64,000 bases of DNA, taken from the NCBI RefSeq assembly GCF_020687785.1, contig NZ_JAJEWI010000010.1:558001-622000 (forward strand), written 5' to 3'. Source of the stretch: Sphingopyxis yananensis. Its GTDB lineage: Bacteria > Pseudomonadota > Alphaproteobacteria > Sphingomonadales > Sphingomonadaceae. Positions within the stretch are counted from its first letter, which is position 1. Each line of letters opens with the position of its first letter. This document shows positions 28,189-36,266 of the stretch, piece after piece. Both the position numbers and the translations under genes were made by a program. The notes below the pieces were generated by a model that saw nothing but the letters and a program-made list of their open reading frames with translations, made no database searches and had not been told where the DNA came from.

Positions 28189-29216
28189 GCCATGCGCTTT
28201 CTGAGGCTGATGACGAGATAGATGAAAAAGGGCGTGCCGATCAGCGATGTGAGAACGCCCAATTGCAGTTCAGGGCCAACCGCAATCAGGCGAACGACAA
28301 TGTCCGCCGCCAGCACCAGCGCGCCGCCACCGATTGCGCTGGGCAAAATCAAACGGCTGGGGATATGACCGACCAAGGGGCGAATGAGGTGCGGCATCAT
28401 CAGGCCGACAAAGCCCACCGAACCCGACACGGCGACGCCGGCGCCGACAGCCAGACTGGTTCCACCAATGGCCAATATGCGCAAGCGCCCGACACGCAGG
28501 CCAAGGCTGCGGGCGCTGTCTTCGCCCAACGACAAAATGTCCAACGATGGGGCGCAGGCCATCAGCATGATCAGGCCGATGAGAATGAAGGGCGCGGCCA
28601 GATTGACTTCTTGGAACGTGCGGTCGCGTACCGAACCCAGCAGCCACATGGCAATTTCGCTGACCGCCCATGGGTTGGGGGACAGGTTCATGGCAAGCGA
28701 CGTTAGCGCAACGGAAACGCCGCTGATGCCGACACCCAGCAGAATAAGGGTGAGGGTGCGTCCATTGTCCCGCGCGACGAATAGCAACAACAAAGTGGCG
28801 ATACCGGCGCTGGTCATGGCGAACAGCGGCAGGCTGAGCGGGGTGGTGGCCGCAAAGCCGAAATAAATGGCGATGACAGCGCCAAGGCTGGCCGCGCCGG
28901 TTATGCCCAATGTGCCCGGTTCGGCCAGCGGGTTGTGGAGCAAGCCTTGCAGCACCGCGCCCGATGCGCCCAGCGACATGCCGACCATGACAGCCAACAG
29001 CATACGCGGCATACGCAATTGTTGGACGATCATATTGGTGGATGGATCAGACAGGCCAAAGGCGGCGCGAATAAGGTCCGATTGGTCAATATCGACATAG
29101 CCAAAATTGAGCGATGCCAACATGAGCGCGCCGAGGAGCAACAATAGGCCGACGCACAGGCTGGACTGCCGAACAGGGCGGATAAGACCAGCCGCTGGAT
29201 GGGACGGATGGGTCAT
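28185..29216 (-). CDS. btuC: cobalamin ABC transporter permease (FecCD/BtuC family)
   Basis: 343 residues, about ten membrane helices. Family features are QQLRMPRMLLAVMVGMSLGASGAVLQGLLHNPLAEPGTLGITGAASLG (cited only as the region 66-115), SLGEDSARSLGLRVGR and VGFVGLMMPHLIRPLVG. It moves corrinoid from the periplasmic binding protein into the cytoplasm. The ATG at 29216 overlaps the btuF2 stop by four bases; the extended frame upstream overlaps btuF2 and is rejected. Confidence 0.93.
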   Translation of the reverse strand: MTHPSHPAAGLIRPVRQSSLCVGLLLLLGALMLASLNFGYVDIDQSDLIRAAFGLSDPSTNMIVQQLRMPRMLLAVMVGMSLGASGAVLQGLLHNPLAEPGTLGITGAASLGAVIAIYFGFAATTPLSLPLFAMTSAGIATLLLLFVARDNGRTLTLILLGVGISGVSVALTSLAMNLSPNPWAVSEIAMWLLGSVRDRTFQEVNLAAPFILIGLIMLMACAPSLDILSLGEDSARSLGLRVGRLRILAIGGTSLAVGAGVAVSGSVGFVGLMMPHLIRPLVGHIPSRLILPSAIGGGALVLAADIVVRLIAVGPELQLGVLTSLIGTPFFIYLVISLRKRMA

Positions 29217-30175
29217 GGCGATGGCCTTTGGCTGCGGGATAGGGATGCGCGGGATGAAGAAGCGCGATAGGTTGGCGAGGCAATGAGCTTGCGCCGTTCG
29301 GCGACCAAAAGTTCGACAGCATCGACCAATAATGGGCTGCCGCAGTTCCAATATTTGCCCGGAACATGGATGATTGGACGTGTGCGGGCTTGCCCCCATA
29401 GCAAGGGGTTTCGGCGCAAAATGGACGTGCCATTGTTGCTGGTGTCAAAATAGCTGACAGCAAAAGCATCGGGCGGTTGGCGAAGCACCCGTTCGGCCGG
29501 AATGCCGCCCCATTGCGGTGGGCCCCAAAGGGATTGTAAATTGCGAAATCCCGCGGCTTTCAGGCTGATGTCGACAAAGGTTCCGGCCCCTGCGCCGCCG
29601 CCGTCGGGGCGATAATAGATGATGCTGGGCCATTGATTGGTGGGGCTGGTTGGATGAAGCTGGGCTAGGCGCTGATGCATATTTTTGATGACCGCTTCGC
29701 CGCGTGCGCTTTGGCCCAGTTCATGGGCGATTTGGCGGACCATGGCGTCAATTTCGGGCCAGCTATTGGCCATTGGGATGGATATGGTTTTGATGCCAAA
29801 TTGCCGAAGCGCGGCGGCGCTGGTCGGGCTGACGGCGTCGCTTTGCAGCAATAATTTCGCGCCGGACGCGATGACTTCTTCGGCGCTGCCGCGATTGATG
29901 GGAAACGCCTTGGCGCGCTGGGCATAGGCCGACAGCGGACCGCGCGCGGTTGGTGACAGCGACGCAATTTGCGAGGGGTCCGCCAGCATCATCAACATTT
30001 GATCGGCGCATAGCCCAAAGGAGGCGGCCTTGGGCCGGTGTGCGGATGCCGCGCCTTTTGCTGGGGCCGCCGCCGCGGGCGCCCATGCCATCGGGGACAA
30101 TAAGGCCATGCCGATAGCGAGCGCGAAGCGACAGGGGCGGCATGAGCCAAAATTGATGTGATGGCGGCGACGCAT
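29213..30175 (-). CDS. btuF: periplasmic corrinoid-binding protein (BtuF-like) 2
   Basis: 320 residues. Basic N-terminus and a signal peptide ending around the AAAAPA stretch (about 33-38), no lipobox, so a free periplasmic protein. SFGLCADQMLMMLADPSQIASLS matches the start of the cobalamin/iron binding-protein class, and the GSAEEVIASGAKLLL helix follows. It differs from the lipoprotein at 20882-21823, so the cell has two unlike binding proteins for one visible permease. The gene overlaps its upstream neighbour by one base (TAATG) and btuC by four. Confidence 0.88.
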   Translation of the reverse strand: MRRRHHINFGSCRPCRFALAIGMALLSPMAWAPAAAAPAKGAASAHRPKAASFGLCADQMLMMLADPSQIASLSPTARGPLSAYAQRAKAFPINRGSAEEVIASGAKLLLQSDAVSPTSAAALRQFGIKTISIPMANSWPEIDAMVRQIAHELGQSARGEAVIKNMHQRLAQLHPTSPTNQWPSIIYYRPDGGGAGAGTFVDISLKAAGFRNLQSLWGPPQWGGIPAERVLRQPPDAFAVSYFDTSNNGTSILRRNPLLWGQARTRPIIHVPGKYWNCGSPLLVDAVELLVAERRKLIASPTYRASSSRASLSRSQRPSP

Positions 30176-30744
30176 TAGCGCCGAAACCCCTGACCCAATT
30201 CATCCTGTCCGTCGGGGTGATGGCCAGCATAACGGTCCATGACATAATACCATAGAGCGAGGCGGGTGAAGTCGGGATTGTCCGCGATTTGATCGTCATC
30301 GGTCAAAAAGGGGTTGGGAAAATAAATAGCCAAAGTGGATTCGCCATGGCCATTGGCCATTTGCAAAGACCATGTGACGGGATGTCCAAATTTGTCGAAA
30401 CCGCGCGTCAATTCGGCCTTGGATGGGCGGCGGTGGGCGACCAATTCCGGGGAAGCGTTGCTGTCGCCAAGGCACAGATGGAAATGGCCATAACGGCCCC
30501 AATGGACCGTGAAATAGCCGCCGCCATAATGAATGGATTTGGGCGCAGCGGGGCAGCGCAGTTCATAAGCACCGCCCGCTATCATCGGACCAAAGGTTAG
30601 GTGTTGCCAATGATTTTCGAACAAATCCCGTAGCATCTCCTCAAGGAATTGATCGTCCAATGGCAGCGCCCAAATTTCGGCTTGCAGCGTTGCATCATCA
30701 TGGAATTTCTGTTGTTTTTCGATTTTAGAGACGATTTTAGACAT
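30175..30744 (-). CDS. unrecognised 189-residue protein of the cobalamin operon
   Basis: No signal peptide or membrane helix, so probably cytoplasmic. I do not recognise the family. The middle carries a dense group of possible metal ligands: C64, H72, H81, H87, H89 and C91 in a glycine- and aromatic-rich stretch (HYGGGYFTVHWGRYGHFHLC), with further histidines at 121, 133, 175 and 176. It lies between btuB2 and btuF2 under riboswitch 2 and overlaps btuF2 by one base, so it is translated as part of the uptake operon. GGAA precedes the ATG. A cytoplasmic corrinoid- or cobalt-handling role is a guess from context. Confidence 0.8.
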   Translation of the reverse strand: MSKIVSKIEKQQKFHDDATLQAEIWALPLDDQFLEEMLRDLFENHWQHLTFGPMIAGGAYELRCPAAPKSIHYGGGYFTVHWGRYGHFHLCLGDSNASPELVAHRRPSKAELTRGFDKFGHPVTWSLQMANGHGESTLAIYFPNPFLTDDDQIADNPDFTRLALWYYVMDRYAGHHPDGQDELGQGFRR

Positions 30745-30770
30745 GGGCGCTTTTCCAATGTTGGGAAGGC

Positions 30771-30798
30771 GCGGGGCGGCTTAGTTCAGCCGCCCCGC
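30771..30798 (-). terminator. strong hairpin between btuB2 and the 189-residue gene
   Basis: Perfect 10-bp stem (GCGGGGCGGC with GCCGCCCCGC) and an 8-base loop, starting 22 bases after the btuB2 stop codon. No T-run follows. It parallels the hairpin after btuB1 and may lower expression of the rest of the operon. Confidence 0.6.
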
Positions 30799-30820
30799 CG
30801 TAAATATTGGGACTGAGCGA

Positions 30821-32746
30821 TTAGAAGCTGAGGCGGAGGCCGCCATAGGCGCTGCGGCCCAAGCTTTGGGTGCCGTAGCTGGTTTGATACCAGCGATCGA
30901 ACAGGTTCACGACGCGGGCATATATTTCAATGCTGTCCGTGACCGCGACGCTGCCCAGCAGGTCCGCCACGACATAGGCCTGTGTTGCACCGCCATAGCC
31001 AGATCGGTTTCCGTCCGCATAACGCATGCGCATGGTCAGGCTGGTGCGATCAACGGGCGTCAGCGTCAGCGCCGTTGAACCGAAATATTCGGGACGACCA
31101 CTGTCCAGATATTCGCCATCGCCGCCAAGGCTGTTGTCCACCTGATGTTCCAAAATGCTGAAGCTTTGGTTCAGATTAAGCCATGAGAAAGGCTGTGCGG
31201 TGACGCCCAATTCGACGCCTTGGGCACGGGAGCGACCAAATTGATTATATCCGCCCGATGGTGGACGGCTGGCATCCCAGTTAATTTCATTCTTTTTGTG
31301 ATTGAAGAAATAGCTCATTTGCACAATCAGACCTTGGTCCAATTGGAGATCAAAGCCGATATCGCCGCCTGAACTGGTTTCCACCTTGAGGTTTGGATTG
31401 CCATAAGTGGGATCGAACAGTTGATAGAGGCCCGGTGCCTTGGCACCCGTGCCATAGCTGGCGCGGAATTTGATCGGGCCGACCCCATAAGCCATCGTCC
31501 CACGATAAGTATCAAAGCTGCCAAAGCGGCTGTTGTCATCGAGGCGGACAGCACCAGTGATGGTCAAATTGTCGATGGGGCGCAGCGCGGCTTCGGCATA
31601 GACAGATTTGGTTGAGATATGCTGGAGGAAATTGCCGGTATAGGCCGTGAGTTGATCGGTTTTTTCACGTTCCCAATTGGCACCAGCGGCAAGGCTGACA
31701 GGATTGTCTGCACCATAATTTAGGGCAAGGCCGATTTGATCCTTAAAGCCTTTATACATGTCGCCATCGGGGCGGTTGTAGGTGCCAAAGTAAAGACGGC
31801 GGGTGACATAGCGGCTGGCGGTTAAATCAGCCTTGAACTGATGGTCGCTGGAGCGGAAATTGGCGCTGGCGGCATAGGCATATTCTTTTTTGCGAACCGT
31901 ATTAAGGCTGTCCGAAGACGGTGCATTGTCCAAGTCGGAAAAACTATCCTGCCAAAGGCCAATGGCTTGGAGCGAGAGATATTCGCTGGCGGCAACGCCG
32001 ATACGGCCGCTGACGCCATAGCGCCAATATTCATCCTCTTCGGTGATGGCACCAGCGGGCGCGGTACGCGGATCGGCGAGCGAGGGACCCGTGTGACGAT
32101 ATCCCGTGGCGGTCAGGCGAAAATCGACATCGCCTTTCTTACCAATCAGTGATGATGAGCCGGATAATGTGCCATGGCTTCCGGCTTCGGCGTCGGCGTT
32201 GATACCAATACCATCCTGCGTGGCGCGGTGGGTGATGATGTTGACCACGCCGCCGATAGCGTCGGCCCCATAGAGCGAGCTTTGGTTGCCGCGCAGAACC
32301 TCGATGCGGGCGATGTCGCGGGAGGTGAGGTGATCAGGACGAAATTCGGTGCTGGTAGAACTGGGATCGCCCAATTTGATGCCGTCGATCATCCACAAGA
32401 CTTCGTCATTGTTCGATCCGCGAATGCTGACACCCGTATAGTCGCCCGGGCGGTCGCTGGTTACTTGCACCCCCGGCAAAGTCAGGAGGGCGTCTTTGAC
32501 GAACATGATTTGGTTTTTCACCAGATCATCACTAGTGATGACCGAAACAGAACTGCCGATTTCGCGGGCTTGGGTGGTCACGCGCGATGCGGTGACGACG
32601 ATTTGACTGTCTGTATGAGCCTTGGCGGCGTCGGCGTAGATGCTATTGTCGGCGGTCGCATCAAGGCTGGCCGCAAAGCTGGTTGACGGAATGAAGGCGC
32701 AGGCCAGTGCAAGCGCGAGTGGTGACGATAAACTGTGATATTCCAT
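30821..32746 (-). CDS. TonB-dependent cobalamin/corrinoid receptor 2
   Basis: 641 residues. TonB-box-like SQIVVTASR (47-55), plug with VSIRGSNNDEVLWMIDGIKLGD and VLRGNQSSLYGADAIGGVVNI, and a barrel ending SAYGGLRLSF. BtuB class and clearly different from the receptor at 18382-20370. It is led by its own cobalamin riboswitch. Start uncertain: ATG 32746 gives the signal peptide MEYHSLSSPLALALACAFIP, lacking basic residues. The frame stays open to an ATG at 32809 and a TTG at 32836, which would add an extra hydrophobic segment. It is followed by the transporter genes it would supply. Confidence 0.88.
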   Translation of the reverse strand: MEYHSLSSPLALALACAFIPSTSFAASLDATADNSIYADAAKAHTDSQIVVTASRVTTQAREIGSSVSVITSDDLVKNQIMFVKDALLTLPGVQVTSDRPGDYTGVSIRGSNNDEVLWMIDGIKLGDPSSTSTEFRPDHLTSRDIARIEVLRGNQSSLYGADAIGGVVNIITHRATQDGIGINADAEAGSHGTLSGSSSLIGKKGDVDFRLTATGYRHTGPSLADPRTAPAGAITEEDEYWRYGVSGRIGVAASEYLSLQAIGLWQDSFSDLDNAPSSDSLNTVRKKEYAYAASANFRSSDHQFKADLTASRYVTRRLYFGTYNRPDGDMYKGFKDQIGLALNYGADNPVSLAAGANWEREKTDQLTAYTGNFLQHISTKSVYAEAALRPIDNLTITGAVRLDDNSRFGSFDTYRGTMAYGVGPIKFRASYGTGAKAPGLYQLFDPTYGNPNLKVETSSGGDIGFDLQLDQGLIVQMSYFFNHKKNEINWDASRPPSGGYNQFGRSRAQGVELGVTAQPFSWLNLNQSFSILEHQVDNSLGGDGEYLDSGRPEYFGSTALTLTPVDRTSLTMRMRYADGNRSGYGGATQAYVVADLLGSVAVTDSIEIYARVVNLFDRWYQTSYGTQSLGRSAYGGLRLSF

Positions 32747-32998
32747 GGTAGCAATGCCCCAAACGCCGAGCGTGACAGCGGCTAGCGGGGCAACCAGATG
32801 CAAGATCATAGCGTGGACAGGCCAAAGCCGGACCAACGAAATGAGCCAACGAACGGTCGATCAATGCACGGCAGATGGGCGTAATTCACCCGCCGAGCCT
32901 TGATCCATGCGGCCCCAGCCGCAACAGATTCGTCGCTCAGACGGAAGAGACACCGTGCCTTGACCAACCCCTGGGCCATGGCAAAGAGCGACCCACGC

Positions 32999-33183
32999 TG
33001 GCAGGTCTCCTGGCTTGCGGGTCATCGCTTGATGCACGCCTTCCCAGAGCTAGGCTCCAGTGGCTGTTTCGACAGGCGAAACTGTGCATCTCACTCACCG
33101 CTCACAGTTGCAGGGACAGCCTCGGTTTCACAGCAGTTTGCTGATTACCGTGTTCCCATTTTAAACCCCAATTGGGGTACCAG
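32999..33183 (-). promoter_or_regulatory. cobalamin riboswitch 2
   Basis: Minus-strand order: GGTACC, P2 stem CCCC-AATT-GGGG, AAAATGGGAA, the B12 core GGCTGTCCCTGCAACTGTGAG, an extra hairpin (GTTTCGCC/GGCGAAAC region), the B12 box AGCCACTGG, GGGAAGGC, and GACCCGCAAGCCAGGAGACCTGCC (only key blocks quoted). All conserved parts of an AdoCbl riboswitch are present. About 250 bases separate it from the btuB2 start. It should control operon 2 down to cobO. Confidence 0.96.
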
Positions 33184-33366
33184 CGCGATCATGTGAGGTT
33201 ATCTCACGGGCGCACTCATAGCGGAGGGGTTTGATTTGGCAAGGCTGTGGGGTGATTTTTGGGCGCCAATTGGGCGCGGGCTTGTGATTTATGGCGGTTG
33301 CATAAGTGGTTAGATGTTGGTTTGAAGGATTTTCGTCACGCCAATAGAGACAGAGAAATAGTGTTT

Positions 33367-34206
33367 ATGAACCAAGCCATTGAAGTGGGCCCGTTGACAT
33401 TGGCATATGATCGCTTGTTGGCGGTCCTATTCATTTGGTTGTTTTTGGCGCTGGCGGCGCGCTGGGGGCGCGGCGCTGAAAGGCAAGGAATGGAGGCTGC
33501 CGCATGGTGGGCGCTGGGCGTCGGCATTGTCGCGGCGCGGCTGGGCTATGTGGCGCAAAATAGCGCGGCTTTTGGGGCACAGCCATGGACAATCTTCGCT
33601 GTCTGGCAAGGCGGTTTTTCCGTTGGCTGGGGCGTGGCGGTCGCCGCTGCGGCGGTGATTTTTATTGGTCGTCGCCGCGCCATCGTAGGGCCGTTGTTGC
33701 TGTTGCTTGGCGCGCTGAGCTTTGGGCAATATGTGGTGCATAATTTGGTGGCACCGCCACCGCGCGATTTTCCCAATACGCTGATTTTCATGGATATGGC
33801 GGGACAGCCCGTCCCGATAGAGCGGATGCGGGGGCAGGCGTTTGTCGTGAATTTATGGGCCAGTTGGTGCGGGCCGTGCCGCCGCGAAATGCCGATGATG
33901 AAAGATGTTGCGTCCAAATCATCGGTGCCGATCTTATTTGTCAATCAAGGCGAAGATGTAGGCCGTGTTGCAGCCTATTTGCGGGCCGAGAATATGGGCG
34001 ATCATCATATGTTGCTGGACCCATTTTCGCAATTGGGGGCGGTGCTTGGGACACAGGCCCTGCCCACCACCTTATTTGTGTCGCCCGACGGGCAGATTAT
34101 ATCGCAGCATATTGGTGAAATATCCCGTGCGGCGTTGATGCAGGGGATGGAAAAAGCCGCAACGCATCAAGCGGATGGGCGCAATATGGCCGTTGATGCC
34201 AGATGA
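33367..34206 (+). CDS. TlpA-like membrane thioredoxin with Lgt-like N-terminal helices
   Basis: 279 residues in two parts. Residues 1-130 hold about four membrane helices; GYVAQNSAAFGAQPWTIFAV followed by WQGGF resembles part of prolipoprotein diacylglyceryl transferase, without its full active site. Residues 135-275 are a TlpA/ResE-type thioredoxin domain with WCGPC (C168, C171) and the cis-proline in ALPTTLF. It probably reduces disulfides outside the inner membrane, for example in cytochrome maturation or metal-protein repair. The ATG at 33367 is chosen because the first helix starts there. It diverges from riboswitch 2. Confidence 0.82.
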   Translation: MNQAIEVGPLTLAYDRLLAVLFIWLFLALAARWGRGAERQGMEAAAWWALGVGIVAARLGYVAQNSAAFGAQPWTIFAVWQGGFSVGWGVAVAAAAVIFIGRRRAIVGPLLLLLGALSFGQYVVHNLVAPPPRDFPNTLIFMDMAGQPVPIERMRGQAFVVNLWASWCGPCRREMPMMKDVASKSSVPILFVNQGEDVGRVAAYLRAENMGDHHMLLDPFSQLGAVLGTQALPTTLFVSPDGQIISQHIGEISRAALMQGMEKAATHQADGRNMAVDAR

Positions 34207-34238
34207 TGTCAGCGCCCCTGACAAGAGCGGGGGCGCTG

Positions 34239-34646
34239 TTAGTCGATAATCCGCGCAAAGGCCGCCGCCGTGCCATAGGGTGATGACACAGCTGATGGAG
34301 CGGGCACCGCATAAGAGCTGCTGTTTTTCTGGGGCTGGGCCATGGTGGGATGGCCAAAGACCATTTCGATGCTGTGGGCGCATATTTCCGTGAGGTCATC
34401 GGCCAAGCGGTAGTGAATTTGCTTGGCTTCGCGGCGGGTTTCCACCAGCGATGCCTTGCGCAGCTCCGCCAATTGTTGGCTGAGCGCGGGTTGGCCAATG
34501 CCGGTTGCTTCATCAATCGCCGATACGGACAATTCCCGATGGGCCAGCAAAGCGGATAGGATCATCAGCCGCTGTGGTTGCGCGAAGATTTTTAGCTTTT
34601 CGGCCGCTTGTTGCGCGGCTTGTTTGTCGGTCCACAGCGCGTTCAT
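34239..34646 (-). CDS. ArsR/SmtB family transcription regulator
   Basis: 135 residues. Winged-helix core: LKIFAQPQRLMILSALL, ELSVSAIDEATGIGQPALSQQLAELRKASLVETRRE, then HYRLAD in the wing. Gene context (persulfide dioxygenase, YeeE pair, SQR) suggests a BigR/SqrR-like sulfide-responsive repressor. Those sensors use two cysteines, and only one (C89) is present here. A low-complexity tail (about 103-125) follows. AGGA lies 7 bases before the ATG at 34646, so the upstream TTG is not used. The start overlaps the peroxiredoxin stop by four bases. Confidence 0.85.
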   Translation of the reverse strand: MNALWTDKQAAQQAAEKLKIFAQPQRLMILSALLAHRELSVSAIDEATGIGQPALSQQLAELRKASLVETRREAKQIHYRLADDLTEICAHSIEMVFGHPTMAQPQKNSSSYAVPAPSAVSSPYGTAAAFARIID

Positions 34647-35263
34647 GATGCTGTCCTGCAAAACCAGTCATCGGCGCTGATGTCGTCAGATGGCGGCAGC
34701 AATAAGGGGTCGCCAATTTGCCAATTGGCTGGGGTGTAAAATTCGCCCGACGCAGCCGCTTGCAAGGCCGAGAGCGTTCGCAGTAGCTCGTCCACCGAGC
34801 GGCCAACGGCCATAGGATATTGTAGGATCGCTTGAATGACGCCTGCGGGGTCGATGATATAGGTTGCGCGGACGGCGGCGCTGTCGCGCGCGTCTGGTGC
34901 AATCATGCCATAAGCCTTGGCGACATTCATGGATGGGTCTTCGATGACGGGGAAGGGGATTTTGACATCGAACAGATCGTCAATGGCCTTGGTCCACGCC
35001 AGATGCGACCATAGGCTGTCCACCGACAAGCCCAGCAGCGCGCAATCGCGCTGTGCAAATTCATCGGCTGCGCGGGCAAGCGCAACAAATTCGCTGGTGC
35101 AGACCGGCGTGAAATCGGCTGGATGGGAAAAGAACAACAGCCAGCGCCCGCGATAATCCGACAGGCGGACAGGGCCCATGGTGGTCCGCGCCTCAAAATT
35201 TGGGGCGGTGTCACCCATGCGCAGGGCCGGTGGAACATCATTCATCATAGTTTCGTTAATCAT
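34643..35263 (-). CDS. peroxiredoxin (Prx6/AhpC-TSA type)
   Basis: 206 residues. The peroxidatic cysteine lies in PADFTPVCTSEF (C55), with SVDSLWSHLAW and the long C-terminal domain typical of the Prx6 group. There is a second cysteine near the C-terminus (DDWFC). It reduces peroxides, and possibly persulfides given its neighbours. It is cotranscribed with the ArsR gene and diverges from the persulfide dioxygenase operon across an 88-base AT-rich region, where a shared operator is expected. The start could instead be one of the ATG pair at residues 6-7. Confidence 0.9.
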   Translation of the reverse strand: MINETMMNDVPPALRMGDTAPNFEARTTMGPVRLSDYRGRWLLFFSHPADFTPVCTSEFVALARAADEFAQRDCALLGLSVDSLWSHLAWTKAIDDLFDVKIPFPVIEDPSMNVAKAYGMIAPDARDSAAVRATYIIDPAGVIQAILQYPMAVGRSVDELLRTLSALQAAASGEFYTPANWQIGDPLLLPPSDDISADDWFCRTAS

Positions 35264-35351
35264 AAAATATCTGTTTCATTCTCTGCGCCTTGACGCAAGA
35301 CATATTCATAATTACATAAATTCAAATTCAAGATAATGAAAGTGTGTAAAT

Positions 35352-36266
35352 ATGGATCCGGTGATAGAAAATATTGCGCAGAAAATCTCTGCAGCAGGCC
35401 GAGATTCTGCATGCGTACATTCCTTTTTTGATGAGCCCACCAACACCGTCAGCTATATCGTCTATGATCCAGCGACACGGGTGTCGGCGGTGGTTGATAG
35501 TGTGTTGGATTATGATGCGCCGTCAGGGCGCACTGGTTTTGCATCAGCCGATGCGATTGTGGAATATGTGACCAAGCATGATCTGTCGGTCGCGTGGCTG
35601 TTGGAAACCCATGTCCATGCCGACCATTTGTCCGCCGCGCCATATTTGCAGCAGAAGTTGGGCGGAAAGCTGGCCATTGGCCGCGCCATTTTGGATGTGC
35701 AGCATATTTTCGGGACGCTGTTTAACGAGGGCAGTGAATTTTCCCGCGATGGATCGCAATTTGATAGGCTGCTGGACGATGGCGACAGTTTGCCGCTGGG
35801 CGAGCTGAGCATCTCGGTGCTGCATGTGCCGGGGCATACACCCGCAGATTTGGCCTATGTGATTGGTGATGCGGCCTTTATTGGGGATACGTTATTCATG
35901 CCAGATTATGGCACGGCGCGGGCGGATTTCCCCGGTGGTGATGCGCGGACGCTGTTTCATTCTATTCGGCGCCTGCTGCGTTTGCCCGCGCAAACACGTT
36001 TATTTTTGTGCCATGATTATAAGGCCCCCGGACGCGATGATTATCGCTGGGAAAGCAGTGTGGCCCAGCAACGCGCTGAAAATGTGCATGTGCATGACGG
36101 CATAAGCGCGGATGAATTTGTGGCGATGCGCGAAGCGCGTGATGCCACATTGTCGATGCCGCGCCTCATCCTGCCGAGCATCCAAGTGAATATGCGCGCG
36201 GGGCACCTGCCAGAACCCGAGGATAATGGCGTTCGTTATCTGAAAATACCGCTGGACGCCCTGTAA
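35352..36266 (+). CDS. MBL-fold protein, probable persulfide dioxygenase
   Basis: 304 residues. Metallo-beta-lactamase fold with THVHADH (H87, H89, D91, H92), HVPGHTPADL, GDTLFMPDYGTARADFPGG and a later histidine in LFLCHDY. This is the ETHE1/Blh branch, which oxidises glutathione persulfide to sulfite using one iron. Blh proteins of plant-associated bacteria carry an N-terminal DUF442 domain; here that domain is missing and is instead fused to the oxidoreductase at 37138-38712. First gene of a five-gene sulfur operon; its stop overlaps the next start (TAATG). Confidence 0.85.
   Translation: MDPVIENIAQKISAAGRDSACVHSFFDEPTNTVSYIVYDPATRVSAVVDSVLDYDAPSGRTGFASADAIVEYVTKHDLSVAWLLETHVHADHLSAAPYLQQKLGGKLAIGRAILDVQHIFGTLFNEGSEFSRDGSQFDRLLDDGDSLPLGELSISVLHVPGHTPADLAYVIGDAAFIGDTLFMPDYGTARADFPGGDARTLFHSIRRLLRLPAQTRLFLCHDYKAPGRDDYRWESSVAQQRAENVHVHDGISADEFVAMREARDATLSMPRLILPSIQVNMRAGHLPEPEDNGVRYLKIPLDAL

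Noticed and set aside
33165-33178. Perfect 14-base palindrome ACCCCAATTGGGGT
   Set aside because: At first it looked like an operator, but it forms the P2 stem at the 5' end of riboswitch 2, matching the CCTCA/TGAGG stem in riboswitch 1.
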